In this document: piece after piece, positions 54,449 to 64,000 of the stretch
Position numbering within the stretch: the stretch's first letter is position 1
Layout: each line of letters starts with the position of its first letter
Assembly (NCBI GenBank): GCA_036346275.1
Contig: JAYEVK010000478.1
Coordinates: 1-64,000 of the forward strand
Length of the DNA: 64,000 nt
Source of the DNA: Otatea glauca
Lineage: Eukaryota; Streptophyta; Magnoliopsida; Poales; Poaceae
Direction of reading: 5' to 3'
Notes under the pieces: generated by a model
The model's input: the letters and a program-made list of their open reading frames with translations, nothing else
Databases searched by the model: none
Told to the model about the DNA's origin: nothing
Program-made: the position numbers and the translations under genes

Positions 54449-55383
54449 TGTCGGCGTTTCGAGCACCGGCAAGTAAATTTGTAAGTCTATAAATCGCGCT
54501 GTTCCACTCCCGAATGGTTAGACTCGAAGCCCAAGATGTATCTTGGTTCGGGCCAAGATCCCTACCCGATTCAGCGTGGTGGTGTTGTATTCTCTTGAGC
54601 ATGTATGAGTGCACAAAGTTTACAAGCGAGAGTGCCAATGACTTAGCGAGATGGGTTTGATGACGCTCTCTCCCTCTTCTCTCTTTAAGGGAGCTCCTGC
54701 CTCCTTTTATACGAAAGGAAGGGGCAGGTTACATCGAGAATTGGGAGAGGACGAGACGACCTACCCTAGGAGCTTCGGTCCTTGCTCACTGACCGATCAT
54801 CGCTCGGTCTTGCCCATCGGGTCGGTAGCTTAGTCGGTCGAGGCGGTTAGGTATTTCCACAGGAAGCGGCGTACACGCCCTCTGCGAACCTTACGGTGTT
54901 GACGTCTGCGCTGGCGTGGGTCTTTGCCTCGGAGAGGCGTGTCTTCGCATCAGTATGCGGCCGGTGATGGGGATCGGGAGCATGACTTGATCGATCATTT
55001 AAACCCTCCGAGAAGGAGCCACCGCCTTGTATAGTCACTTTGATTGACCCGTTCGTCGAGTGCGTGGCGGTTGTCTGGTAGAGGCTTCGACACGCGGCCC
55101 TTGGCAGGGGTGGTCTTGGCACGATCGGAGTCAGGGGATTCCGACCTGCTGCGAGGTTCGGGAGCCCTACTTGGTCGGAGCCGGGGGACCGTCTCGCTGA
55201 GGAGGTCGGGAGCTTAGCTCGGTCGGAGACATTCCCCTTGGTCGGTCGGGAAGGGAAGTCCCGTGTGGCTTTGCGGTGCTTGATCGGTGAGTAAGGGAAG
55301 CGGCTGTTGGGCTTGAGCTGTGCTTGAGGCCGCTGGCTAGTCACCTTGGGCCGTTGGGGTACCCCTGTTATAAGTATTCGTCA
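54449..55383 (-). mobile_element. Tat-lineage Gypsy LTR 2 (3' LTR)
   Basis: 935 bp, starts TGTCGGCGTTTCG and ends GTATTCGTCA on the plus strand. It parallels LTR 1 along its length: a CTCTTCTCTC...GGGGCAGGTTACAT block, AGAATTGGGAGAGG, then GGTCGG-rich sequence. Minus-strand TATAAAAGGAGGC at about 54711-54722 is the promoter. I infer it is the 3' LTR of the element whose pol gene lies at 62454-64000. Confidence 0.7.
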
Positions 55384-55405
55384 GTAGCCCCCGAACCCCC
55401 GAGTG
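55384..55405 (-). promoter_or_regulatory. Polypurine tract of the Gypsy element
   Basis: Read on the minus strand, CTCGGGGGTTCGGGGGCTAC ends directly at the LTR start TGACGAATAC. That is the position and form of the plus-strand priming site in this retrotransposon group. Confidence 0.65.
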
Positions 55406-55439
55406 ATTTCAGCAGATTCGGTCGGGGGTTGATTCTTGG

Positions 55440-56012
55440 ATGAAAATGGTGACTGGGCCCGAGTGGTTGGCCCGTCCGATTAGGTCAAACGATTTATACC
55501 AGGTGTGCCCCAACGCATCCGACGGCTGCCCTGGAATTCTGCCTGGGGCATTCGAAACGCCGGGGGCTTTGAATTACCTTGTTGGGCATGCCGCGTACGA
55601 CTGGGCGCGCCTCGCCCGCTCGTCTTCGGGACTGCTTCGGGTTCTGGTGGAGGGCGCTTCGTTTTTCGATGCTTGCATTCATTCTGGAGACGTTCAACCT
55701 CCCTCCGTCCGGGTATATAAGGACGCTATGGCTTGTTTGAGGGATAAATCTTTAGACGAGAATCCTTTTTGTTTTCTTGATATGGCTTCGGGGCACCCTT
55801 TAGTCTTCGGTTTTGGTGATGATGTCGGGGTAGAAGAAGACCCTTTGGCTGAGCTTTGGGCCGAGTTCGACCAGGCGATGGCCGAACTTCGGGAGGAAGA
55901 AGCTGCAGCCCGTGATGCTGCTGCCGTCGATGCGCTGCTCGAGGTCGTCCCGAGACTCGAGGTAGCAAGGGGGGCCCTCCTAGAGGCGATGGCGCGAGGA
56001 CGCCGATCGTAG
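55440..56012 (+). other. Retrotransposon antisense open frame of unknown role
   Basis: 190 codons on the strand opposite to pol, with no stop and a protein-like composition: an acidic part (GDDVGVEEDPLAELWAEFDQ) and an Ala/Glu-rich helical tail. I know no domain for it. It may be the C-terminal part or a second piece of the element's antisense ORF. Confidence 0.4.
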
Positions 56013-56304
56013 CCTGGCGCGGCCGCATCGATGTCATTGAACGGCAGGAGGCGATCGGTCCGTTCGCTCGTTCGCGCGGCCGTCCGTCGACCAGGAAAGG
56101 GCCTACCAACATGCCGTCGGTGCCGCCGATGCCGTACGGATGTTAAAAGGCTTTGGCGCGGAGGAGGTCCTGCCGTAGTGTAGCGTAACTATTCTTGTAT
56201 CTGTCGAGTACTATATTACAAAGTTGTGTGAAGTTTGAGCCTGTTGGCCTATAATGAAATCTCTTTTTTCTTTATGGATGTCTTCGTAATGAGTTTGCCT
56301 CATG

Positions 56305-57600
56305 CTTAACGTCGTAGCTAGACCGTGCCTTGGTCGGCAGGGACGACCGCGATGCCTCTGCGCGAGGTTCGGGTGTCCGAGTGCTCGTTTAACGTCGTAG
56401 CTAGACCGCGCCTTGGTCGGCAGGACGACCGCGATGCCTCTCGCGCGAGGTTCGGTGTCAGAGTGCTCGTTTAACGTCGTAGCTAGACCGTGCCTTGGTC
56501 GGCAGGGACGACCGCGATGCCTCTCGCGCGAGGTTCGGTGTCCGAGTGCTCGCTTAACGTCGTAGCTAGACCGCGCCTTGGTCGGCGGGGACGACCGCGA
56601 TGCCTCGCGCGAGGTTCGGTGTCCGAGTGCTCGCTTAACGTCGTAGCTAGACCGCGCCTTGGTCGGCGAGGACGACCGCGATGCCTCGCGCGAGGTTCGG
56701 TGTCCGAGTGCTCGCTTAACGTCGTAGCTAGACCGTGCCTTGGTCGGCAGGGACGACCGCGCTGCCTCTGCGCGAGGTTCGGGTGTCCGAGTGCTCGTTT
56801 AACGTCGTAGCTAGACCGTGCCTTGGTCGGCAGGGACGACCGCGGTGCCTCTGCGCGAGGTTCGGGTGTCCGAGTGCTCGTTTAACGTCGTAGCTAGACC
56901 GTGCCTTGGTCGGCAGGGACGACCGCGGTGCCTCGCGCGAGGTTCGTGTCCGAGTGCTCGCTTAACGTCGTAGCTAGACCGCGCCTTGGTGGGCGAGGAT
57001 GACCGCGGTGCCTCGCGCGAGGTTCGTGTCCGAGTGCTCGTTTAACGTCGTAGCTAGACCGTGCCTTGGTCGGTAGGGACGACCACGCCGCCTCTGCGAG
57101 GTTCGTGTCCGAGTGCTCGCTTAACGTCGTAGCTAGACCGTGCCTTGGTCGGGCGGGACGACCGCGGTGCCTCTGCGCGAGGTTCGGTGTCCGAGTGCTC
57201 GCTTAACGTCGTAGCTAGACCGTGCCTTGGTCGGCGGGGACGACCGCGGTGCCTCTACGCGAGGTTCGGGTGTCCGAGTGCTCGTTTAACGTCGTAGCTA
57301 GACCGTGCCTTGGTCGGCAGGGACGACCGCGATGCCTCTGCGCGAGGTTCGGGTGTCCGAGTGCTCGTTTAACGTCGTAGCTAGACCGTGCCCTGGTCGG
57401 CAGGGACGACCGCGGTGCCTCTGCGCGAGGTTGGTGTCCGAGTGCTCGTTTAACGTCGTAGCTAGACCGTGCCTTGGTCGGCAGGGACGACCGCGATGCC
57501 TCTGCGCGAGGTTCGGGTGTCCGAGTGCTCGTTTAACGTCGTAGCTAGACGTAGGCTCGTTTTACGTCGTAGCTGGACGAAGGCTCGTTTTACGTCTTAG
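56305..57600. repeat. ~82-bp tandem array, about 16 units
   Basis: Units of roughly 79-88 bp built from TTAACGTCGTAGCTAGACCG, TGCCTTGGTCGGCAGGGACG, ACCGCGATGCCTCTGCGCGA and GGTTCGGGTGTCCGAGTGCTC. They are highly similar, with degenerate final units (TTTACGTCGTAGCTGGACG). The array lies in the 3' untranslated region of the Gypsy element. Apparent ORFs across it are repeat artefacts. Confidence 0.95.
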
Positions 57601-58425
57601 CTGGACGTGGGGCATCCATCCCGAGTCCTCGTCTGGCAAGGGGAGCTGCGAGAGGAGTGGCCACCGTCTATCCCACACGTATACCCCATCCGTAGGTGTG
57701 GGACCTGGAGGGGGTGAACGAAGCGCGTTTACCCGCGTTGGTTTGAACGCCGTGCTCGTGGTTTGAGCGTTGGTTCGAACGCCGAGTGGGTCCTGGGAGG
57801 TCCCGCCCAAGGGGGACCCTTCCGAGCGGACGGTCCCAGAGTAGGGTGTCCTGGTCCTGCTGTGGGGCGACCCATAAAAAACCTTTCTCTACTCAATCCC
57901 GTATGGGCCCTGGGTCATTCGCCGACCCGGGGCACAGCTGGCTGTCGCTCATCGATGAGCTCCCGGGAGAGTGTGAAGTATGGTCTCGGACGCGAGTAGA
58001 GGTGATTGGGTCGTCACCGACGAACCGAGGGCCCACCGTGGGGCTCACCTCATACTTGCCCCTCGCTCAAGTTTCGCTGGGGCCGCCTTACGCCCATCTG
58101 GTGGGGTAGGCCTTTTGAACCCGCAGCTTTTAGCTGGGCCCCCAGCGCAAGCCACGGAGCTTTGCCGTTGCTGGCCGCGGCGCCCATGGGCCTCTCGCGC
58201 GTGCCCCGGAGCAACCGTCCTGGCCTCAAGGCGGAGACCGAGAGGTTAGGGCGCGACCGCCGGGCGGCGGCTTTATGGCTCGCCCTTTTTGTCGAGGATT
58301 AATTGCGAGTGGGATTGGAAACCGGAGTTACAGTGGCGTGAGTGGGCACGACGCCGCTCGGCGCTGGCGCTCGGTGCTGCTCGCGTCTTCTATATATCGT
58401 CGCCGGGCGCTTTGAGTAGTTACGC
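57601..58425. other. Non-coding Gypsy interior between the tandem array and antisense ORF
   Basis: GC-rich. Contains TATATATCG at about 58390-58398, a possible TATA box for the antisense ORF, followed by a CT-rich leader. Short overlapping frames show no domain. Confidence 0.4.
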
Positions 58426-58535
58426 TTGTTTGCTTTCTCGTCTCCGTCCCTAAGACAAAAAGATCGACAAAGAGCCAAGGAAAAGAAAACTCAACCTTCT
58501 CTTCTCCTCGCCTTTCCGTCGCATCTTTTCGCAGG

Positions 58536-61500
58536 ATGTCGTGGCGGAGTGCTCCGCCTGAGCGGCCAGGCGCTTGGCTTGGTGAAGAAGGGCTTCCTTC
58601 CTGCGCAAGATCTCTCCAGTTGGAGGGTGCCGACGGGAGCGGCTGCCCCCTCGCCGAGGGACGACGAGGTCGTGGTGCTTGCCTCTTTTTTCGAGCGCGG
58701 CTTCGGCTTGCCGTTGCATCCGTTCGTCCGAGGGCTGCTCTTCCATTACAAGGCGGAGGCGCACCATCTTAACCCCAACGGGGTCCTCCACATCGCCATA
58801 TTCATCACCCTTTGCGAGGCTTTCCTGGGAATCGAGCCGCATTGGGCGTTGTGGAGGCATTTCTTCCAAGCGCGGCTCTGGATGGACAAGCCGACGGACG
58901 CCGCGGTGCCCATTGGTGGCCTGGCCCTCCAGCTTCGGTCCGGCCAGAGCACGGAGTACCTCGAGGTCAAGCTGTTGTCGTCCAACAAGGGGTGGCGCTC
59001 TGAGTGGTTCTATGCTCAGAACGTCGGAGACAGCGCCCGCCTTCACGGCAATCTTCCGTGGCGGGAGGAGTGGAACTGGGGCGCTGCGAAGCGAGAGAAG
59101 AACAAGGTGGCCCTGATCGTGGAGCAGATCAGGGCCCTAAGGAGGCAAGGGCTCACCGGAGACGTGGTCGTGCGTGCCTTCATGGGGATGCGTGCAACCT
59201 CTCGCGCTGAGACCCGCCGCTGTTGACGTCGAGGAGCGTCCGACCGGATGAGGATGGCGGAGCCCGAGCTGGCCGCGACGGAGGTCGAAGCCCGGGTGGC
59301 CGCCGTCATGGGAGGAAGCGCCACGGAGGCGGCAGGCGGCCACCCGGAGCCATTCTCGGCGGCCCACCCTCCAAATCTGGTAGGTCGGCCGGACTTCTTC
59401 CCGCCCTCTTTTCTTTGCGTTTAACGTCCTGGTCTGACCAGTGCTTTTTATCTTCTAGGGACTCTTGGGCATGTCCTCCCGGGCACCGCTCCCGGGAGAC
59501 AAGGAGGTGAGGGCGGCAGCCCGGGCGAAGGCCGCAGCGCTCGACTCCTCCCGCAAGAAGCGGAAGGAGGAGAGGAAGAAGAAGAAGAAGAAGGAGCGCG
59601 CGGCGAGGGCCGCGCGCGGCGAGGACGTGTCGGAGGCCACTGCTGTGGGTGCAACCTCCACCGACAGCAGTGGAAGCACCCCCGGTCACGCGCACTGTGG
59701 GTTTCCTTCCGACCCGCCGACCGGCGGTGATCCGGTCGTGGACCTGCCGGAGGGGAACACCACAAGCACCGCGCCGAGGGGCTCTGGCCGAGGGTGCGGT
59801 CGCCGCCATCGTCGCGTCTTCAGTGGAGGTAGCTTTAGGGAAGCGGCCGGCAGATCTCGCCTTCGGAGGGACCGGTGAAGAGAGCGCGCCGCCGCGCACC
59901 CGCCGGCTTCGATAAGTACTTCTTTTCTTTGTTCAAACACTTTTGCGTAAAAGCCGTTCGAACCGCTTTTTAGAGTTTTGCCACGTCGGCCCTATCCGTG
60001 TGACCGACCGTGGCGTCTCGTGGCGGTTCCGCAAGGGACAACGCCGCAGAAGTTCGAGGCGCCGATCGGGTCGGCGCCGATCGTGGTCTCGGGCGACCGA
60101 GGCACGCCGCCCACGAGATCGAGGTCGGCGAGGAGCTTCGACGCCTCGGTTGGGGACACCGCCGTCCGATGTGGTGGTCCTGCGGAGGAAGAGATGGCGG
60201 CGCCGTCGGGCGATCGTGCACCGAGACGGCGGGCTGGTGCTCGGTGCTCCCCCGCCCCGGGAGGCGCCGACCGAGGTCCCGCAGCGAGGTCGCCGAGGGG
60301 ACCCCTAGGGTACCGATCCTACCATCGCTGCCGATGGTGCTCGACGGTAGCGCCCGCCCGAGCGACGACCGATCAGGCCCGCCGCCGAGATGCCCCGAGT
60401 CGGGTCGGTGGCGAATGAAGAGAGCGAGTGGGTCGCTCTTGACCAAGGCGCTCGGCCGGCGCGAGATGGAGCTGGTCCGAAGGGCGACGACTTTGTCCGA
60501 ATCTTCCACCGAGCGTTGGACGCGATGGTCGGGGAGTCAAGCCGTCACCGTAAGTTGGCGAAAGAACCCAACTTGTAAAATGACGACGTCTGCCGCGGAG
60601 ACTAACGGTTAGTCATCACCTTGCAACATCTGCGGGCTTGCTCGGACGGCCAACGGCGGTTGTCGTGGAAGAACGCGACATTGCGCCTTGAGTTGCGCGC
60701 TTAGCTCAAGAGGCGCCGGCGTGAGGCGGTCGGAGGCGCGAAGGTCCACCAGAGCTTGAGGGGGTCGCTAAGGCTCTCTTCGATGAGCGCTGGGGCCCGA
60801 TCCACGAGGATGAAGGCGGCGGAGCTCGAGTCCTCCTGGCGAGGCCACCGCTGCTAGGACGCCGCCACCACCGCCTAAGGGCCGCGCAAGCGCAGCAAAC
60901 CGTCTGCGAATCGAGCGAGACTGTGCTCGGAAGGACGCCGGCGAAAGTCGCTCGAGCGAGGCCGCGGAAGGATCTGTCCTCCTTGAAGACTCCTACGAGG
61001 CGGTCGGGCAAGAGGTCGGCAACTGGCGGCCTCGCGCCGTAAGGGTCTCAACTTCTTATTTAATTCAGCGGGCACTTTTCGTAAGTCGCGATCATCTCGG
61101 CGCCGCTGCCATCTGCAGGCGTGAAGAACTTGGGCCTTGCGGTTGAGGGCGGAAGGACGCCAAGCAGCCCGTGAAAGCGGTCCGGGCGGGACGTGGCTCT
61201 GGCGGCTACGGAGGTTGTCGAAAATGGTGGCCGGCCTGGCCGCGAACCGAGGCTCTTCGAGAGGCCGGCCAGACGTCGCGCACTGGTCCTTGGAGCCGCA
61301 GCAGGCCCGAGCGCTCTGGCGCCCTTGCTAGCCCGAGTCCCGGAGCGCGTTGAGAAGGCGGTGATCGCCGGCGCGGCGCTCGGAGCTTCCTCCGCGCTGG
61401 TCAACACCATCTCGCACTACGATGGTATTGACCTCGCGGTGGTGAGCAGTGGCGTCGCCGGGAACCGGACCGACGGGGAGATCGACAGGTTCGAGCTCCT

Positions 61501-61576
61501 GGTAGAGCCGCATGCTCGGGAGGTCGCCAGCCACGTCTCGCCGCAGGTCGCCCTCGAGGAAGGACGAAACAGTTAG
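58536..61576 (+). pseudogene. Antisense ORF of a Tat-lineage Gypsy element (Transposase_28-type)
   Basis: Lies on the strand opposite to pol. The N-terminal part starts MSWRSAPP (58536) in one frame and continues in another (to 59226) with GFLPAQDLSSWRVPTG, VVVLASFFERGFGLPLHPF, LNPNGVLHIAIFITLCEAFLG and EWNWGAAKREKNKV. This is the putative gypsy-type domain (Pfam Transposase_28) known from extra ORFs of Tat-lineage retrotransposons. A likely intron follows around 59371-59459, then a Lys/Arg-rich stretch (RKKRKEERKKKKKKER). After broken coiled-coil segments comes a C-terminal part with ALVNTISHYDGIDLAVVSSG (to 61576). Despite the Pfam name it is not a transposase; its function is unknown. Several frameshifts are present. 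Confidence 0.75.
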
Positions 61577-61769
61577 ATTTAACCTTTTTAATTTGTAAAG
61601 ACTATCATGCTCGCAAGCAATTTTTAAATTTAACAAGTTCTAGTACGCCCTTGCCCCTTTTGTGTTTTTGGCGAACGTTTGACCGGCCATAGCTCTAAGG
61701 ACAGCAAAGGTCACTTATGCGTAGGTCGGGTTGCTTCGAGAGGGGCTAAGAGGATAGGAATCTTGGTTA

Positions 61770-62340
61770 CTCAGCAGTTATGCGCACTTGTGAGGGATCG
61801 GAGTGTTCCTGACCGACAAAAGATCGCGCCACTTGGGTATTTCCTTCTTCCGCAAAGTATCAGAACCATAGCCGCTGGGGCGTAGGCCATAGTACTTGGG
61901 TCGAGAGGATTACCGCTTGGGGAGGACCTCGTGACCAGTCGGGTCACCGACCCGCATTGCGTGAGCTAGCCGAGTTGCGGGGAGGAGTGTTCCGGTGACT
62001 AAAAGGTCACTTCACTCGGGCACTTCCTTCTTCCGCGGCACTACTTAGCAACCATAGCTGGCTGGGCGAGGTAACGCTTTGGGTCGAGAGGTTCTGCCGG
62101 GATTGACCTTATGGTTAGTCAGGTCACCGACCCGCATGAGCGCGCGAGCTAGCCGAGTTTGCGCGGGGGAGGAGTGTTCCCGACTGACTAAAAGGCCATT
62201 CCACTCGGGCACTTCCTTCTTCCGTGAAGCGCTACTTAGCAACCATAGCCGCTGGGGCGTAGGCCGTAACGCTTGGGTCGAGAGGGTTACCGCTCGGGAT
62301 TGACCTTATGGTTAGTCAGGTCACCGACCCGCATAAACGT
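61770..62340. repeat. ~190-bp tandem repeat, three units
   Basis: Three units each containing GGAGTGTTCC, CACTTCCTTCTTCCG, AGCAACCATAGC, GGGTCGAGAGG and GGTCACCGACCCGCAT in order (from about 61795, 61987 and 62170). It separates the antisense ORF from the end of pol. Confidence 0.85.
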
Positions 62341-62453
62341 CGACTAGAGGCGGCCTGAACGGGGGCGCCAAGGGGCAGCCCCCGAGCGTCGCAGGGCGAC
62401 CAGGTGCTCGGAAAGATAAAGGTAAAGAATACGCCAGGGAAAAAAAAAAGAGT

Positions 62454-64000
62454 TTAGGGATAGAATCGCCTTAACTTTTCTATGTTCCAAGCGTTCGGAA
62501 GGATGCGACCGTCGGCGTCCTTGAGTCGAAAGGTGCCAGGTCGGAGAACCTCTACGACGGTGAAGGGGCCTTCCCAGGGCGGCGATAGCTTGTGCTTGTC
62601 TTTGCTTGGTTTGGATCCGGCGCAGGACCGGTCGCCAGCGTTAAAGGATCGCCCTCGAACCTGGCGGCTGTGGTAGCGTCGCAGAGCTTGTTGATATTTG
62701 GCTGATCGCAGGATGGCCACGTCATGTGCCTCGTCGAGCTGGTCGATGGCGTCTTGTTGCGGCGAGCCCCGAGCCTCATCGAAGCTTGTAGTCTTGGGCG
62801 CCATACTCGTGTCTGTTGGCAAGACGGCCGGCGCGAACACCATGAAGAACGGTGTAAACCCGGTCGCTCGGGTGGGCGTGGTTCATGAGCTCGGAGGGCG
62901 GAGGGCGGCTCCACCCACCGCCGCGAAGTGCTTGAGCCGATCGAAGATCCGTGGCTTGAGTCCTTGAAGGATCATGCCGCTTTGCGTTCGACTTGGCCGT
63001 TAGTCGCGGATGGGCCACGGCGCCCAATCGACACGGATGTTGAAGTCGTCGCGAGAACTCGAGGAACTCCTTTCCGTGAACTGCGTTAGTTGTCGGTGAT
63101 GATAGAGTTGGGGACTCGAACCGAAAAATGATGTCGCGGAAGAGGATGGTGCTTGTACCGAGGCGTGGCGTTCACGACCAAGCTTGGCCTCTATCCACTT
63201 GGTGAATTTATCCACCGCGACTAGGAGATGAGTAAAGCCCGGGCACTTTCTTGAAGGGCCCGACCGGATCAAGTCCCCAAGCGCAAGCGGCCAAGTGATG
63301 GGGATCGTCGCGCAAGGCTTGAGCCGCGATGTGTCTCGGAGCAAAGAATTGGCACCCTTCGCAGGTGCGCACGATCTGCTCGGCGTCGGACACGGCGGTC
63401 GGCCAATAAAAACCTTGTCGAAAGACCTTTCCAACGAGGGATCGGGGTGCAGCATGGTGGCCGCAGACCCCGCCATGGATATCGGCGGCGGTGCTTCCCT
63501 TGGTCGGCCGTAACGCATCTGGAGGACCGGAGGACTCCTTTTGTAAAGGTGCGGGCCGACCAGACGAAAGATTTTGCCGCGAGCGAGGCGCCGGCCTCGG
63601 TCGGGTCAAGGGGAGCGACCCATCCGTCAAACGATTGATGAAGAGCTTCCTCCAGTCGGATTCACCGCCCAAGACGCTGCGGTTTGATCCGACCAAGTCT
63701 GCTGCCGAGCGCGGCGGCCGGGTGACCGTGCTAGGTGAATCGGGATACCGCCGCCACCGAGTCCAACCGGATGGAAGGTTGCAGGAGGTCGCAGACGAAG
63801 ATCCCAGTGGGATCGACCCTTCTTCGGAGGCAAGATTGGCTAGGCAATCGGCCTCACCGCTGTGGCGCTCAGAGCCGTGTGGTGGAGCTCGAAACCCTTG
63901 AACCGCTCCTCGAGCTTGCGACTTCCGAAGCGGTATGTAGCCATACGGGCGTCTCACGGTTCAAGCCTTCATGACCGGTCGACGACAAGCTTGGAGTCCT
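62454..64000 (-). pseudogene. Gypsy pol: RNase H end and integrase, broken, runs off the window
   Basis: Minus strand, stop at 62454-62456 after NAWNIEKLRRFYP. Going upstream: the integrase C-terminal part (LSPPWEGPFTVVEVLRPGTF, near 62560-62500); a decayed catalytic core with GFTHLLVAVDKFTKWIEAK near 63240-63180; the zinc-binding HHCC region with GFYWPTAVSDAEQIVRTCEGCQ near 63420-63350; and the end of RNase H (KADCLANLAS type, EADCLANLASEEGSIPLG) near 63860-63800. The pieces are in different frames, so the gene is inactive. Reverse transcriptase, protease, gag and the 5' LTR would lie beyond 64000. Motifs indicate Ty3/Gypsy; the antisense ORF indicates the Tat lineage. Confidence 0.85.

Noticed and set aside
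56490..57544. Repetitive ORFs (CSLNVVARPRLGRRGRPRCL units)
   Set aside because: Arise from the ~82-bp tandem repeat, and change frame with unit-length variation.
56305..57600. CRISPR-like repeat array
   Set aside because: Units are contiguous and near-identical without unique spacers, in plant retrotransposon context; it is a tandem array.
59306..59899. Minus-strand ORFs opposite the Gypsy antisense ORF
   Set aside because: Complement of the GC-rich plus-strand frame that carries the recognisable domain.

Overview
The window looks like nuclear DNA from a grass (Poaceae). The host genes have GC-rich first exons, GT-AG introns and grass-like protein sequence, and they sit as small islands in dense transposon sequence with grass-type Stowaway, hAT, CACTA, Mutator and Tat-lineage Gypsy elements. 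I cannot name the species from sequence alone.

Four host genes can be reconstructed exon by exon. A group III WRKY transcription factor (10320-11366, +) lies tail to tail with a small membrane-anchored cytochrome b5-like gene (12120-14130, -). A Golgi hydroxyproline O-galactosyltransferase of the HPGT/GT31 type (23712-28701, +) and an MTM1/SLC25A39-type mitochondrial carrier (30924-35884, +) follow. All four read through without stops when spliced. They do not form a pathway.

The left 9 kb is mostly a decayed Mutator-like element (MULE) with a transposase followed by a plant-mobile-domain (PMD) gene, then small unrecognised ORFs and repeats. Between the host genes are a Pack-hAT-like element carrying a kinase gene fragment (15792-16553), an internally deleted MULE (about 17440-19144), a TA microsatellite, a tRNA-derived SINE candidate, several MITEs, and two inverted copies of an undescribed ~35-bp periodic repeat that bracket the galactosyltransferase gene.

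Downstream of the carrier gene lie two almost adjacent insertions with clear target duplications. One is a 5.3-kb hAT element (36580-41920, 8-bp duplication) with a dead transposase. The other is an 8.4-kb MULE (42117-50552, 10-bp duplication) with three gene modules: transposase, PMD protein and GRF-type zinc-finger protein. The deleted MULE at 17-19 kb is a derivative of this same family.

The right end holds a solo LTR (51567-52093), one CACTA terminus (52268), and nested Tat-lineage Gypsy sequence on the minus strand. The latter includes two related LTRs, a polypurine tract, a ~82-bp tandem array, an antisense ORF with a Transposase_28-type domain, a second tandem array, and the 3' part of a broken pol gene running off the window edge. 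No CRISPR array, rRNA or true tRNA gene was found.
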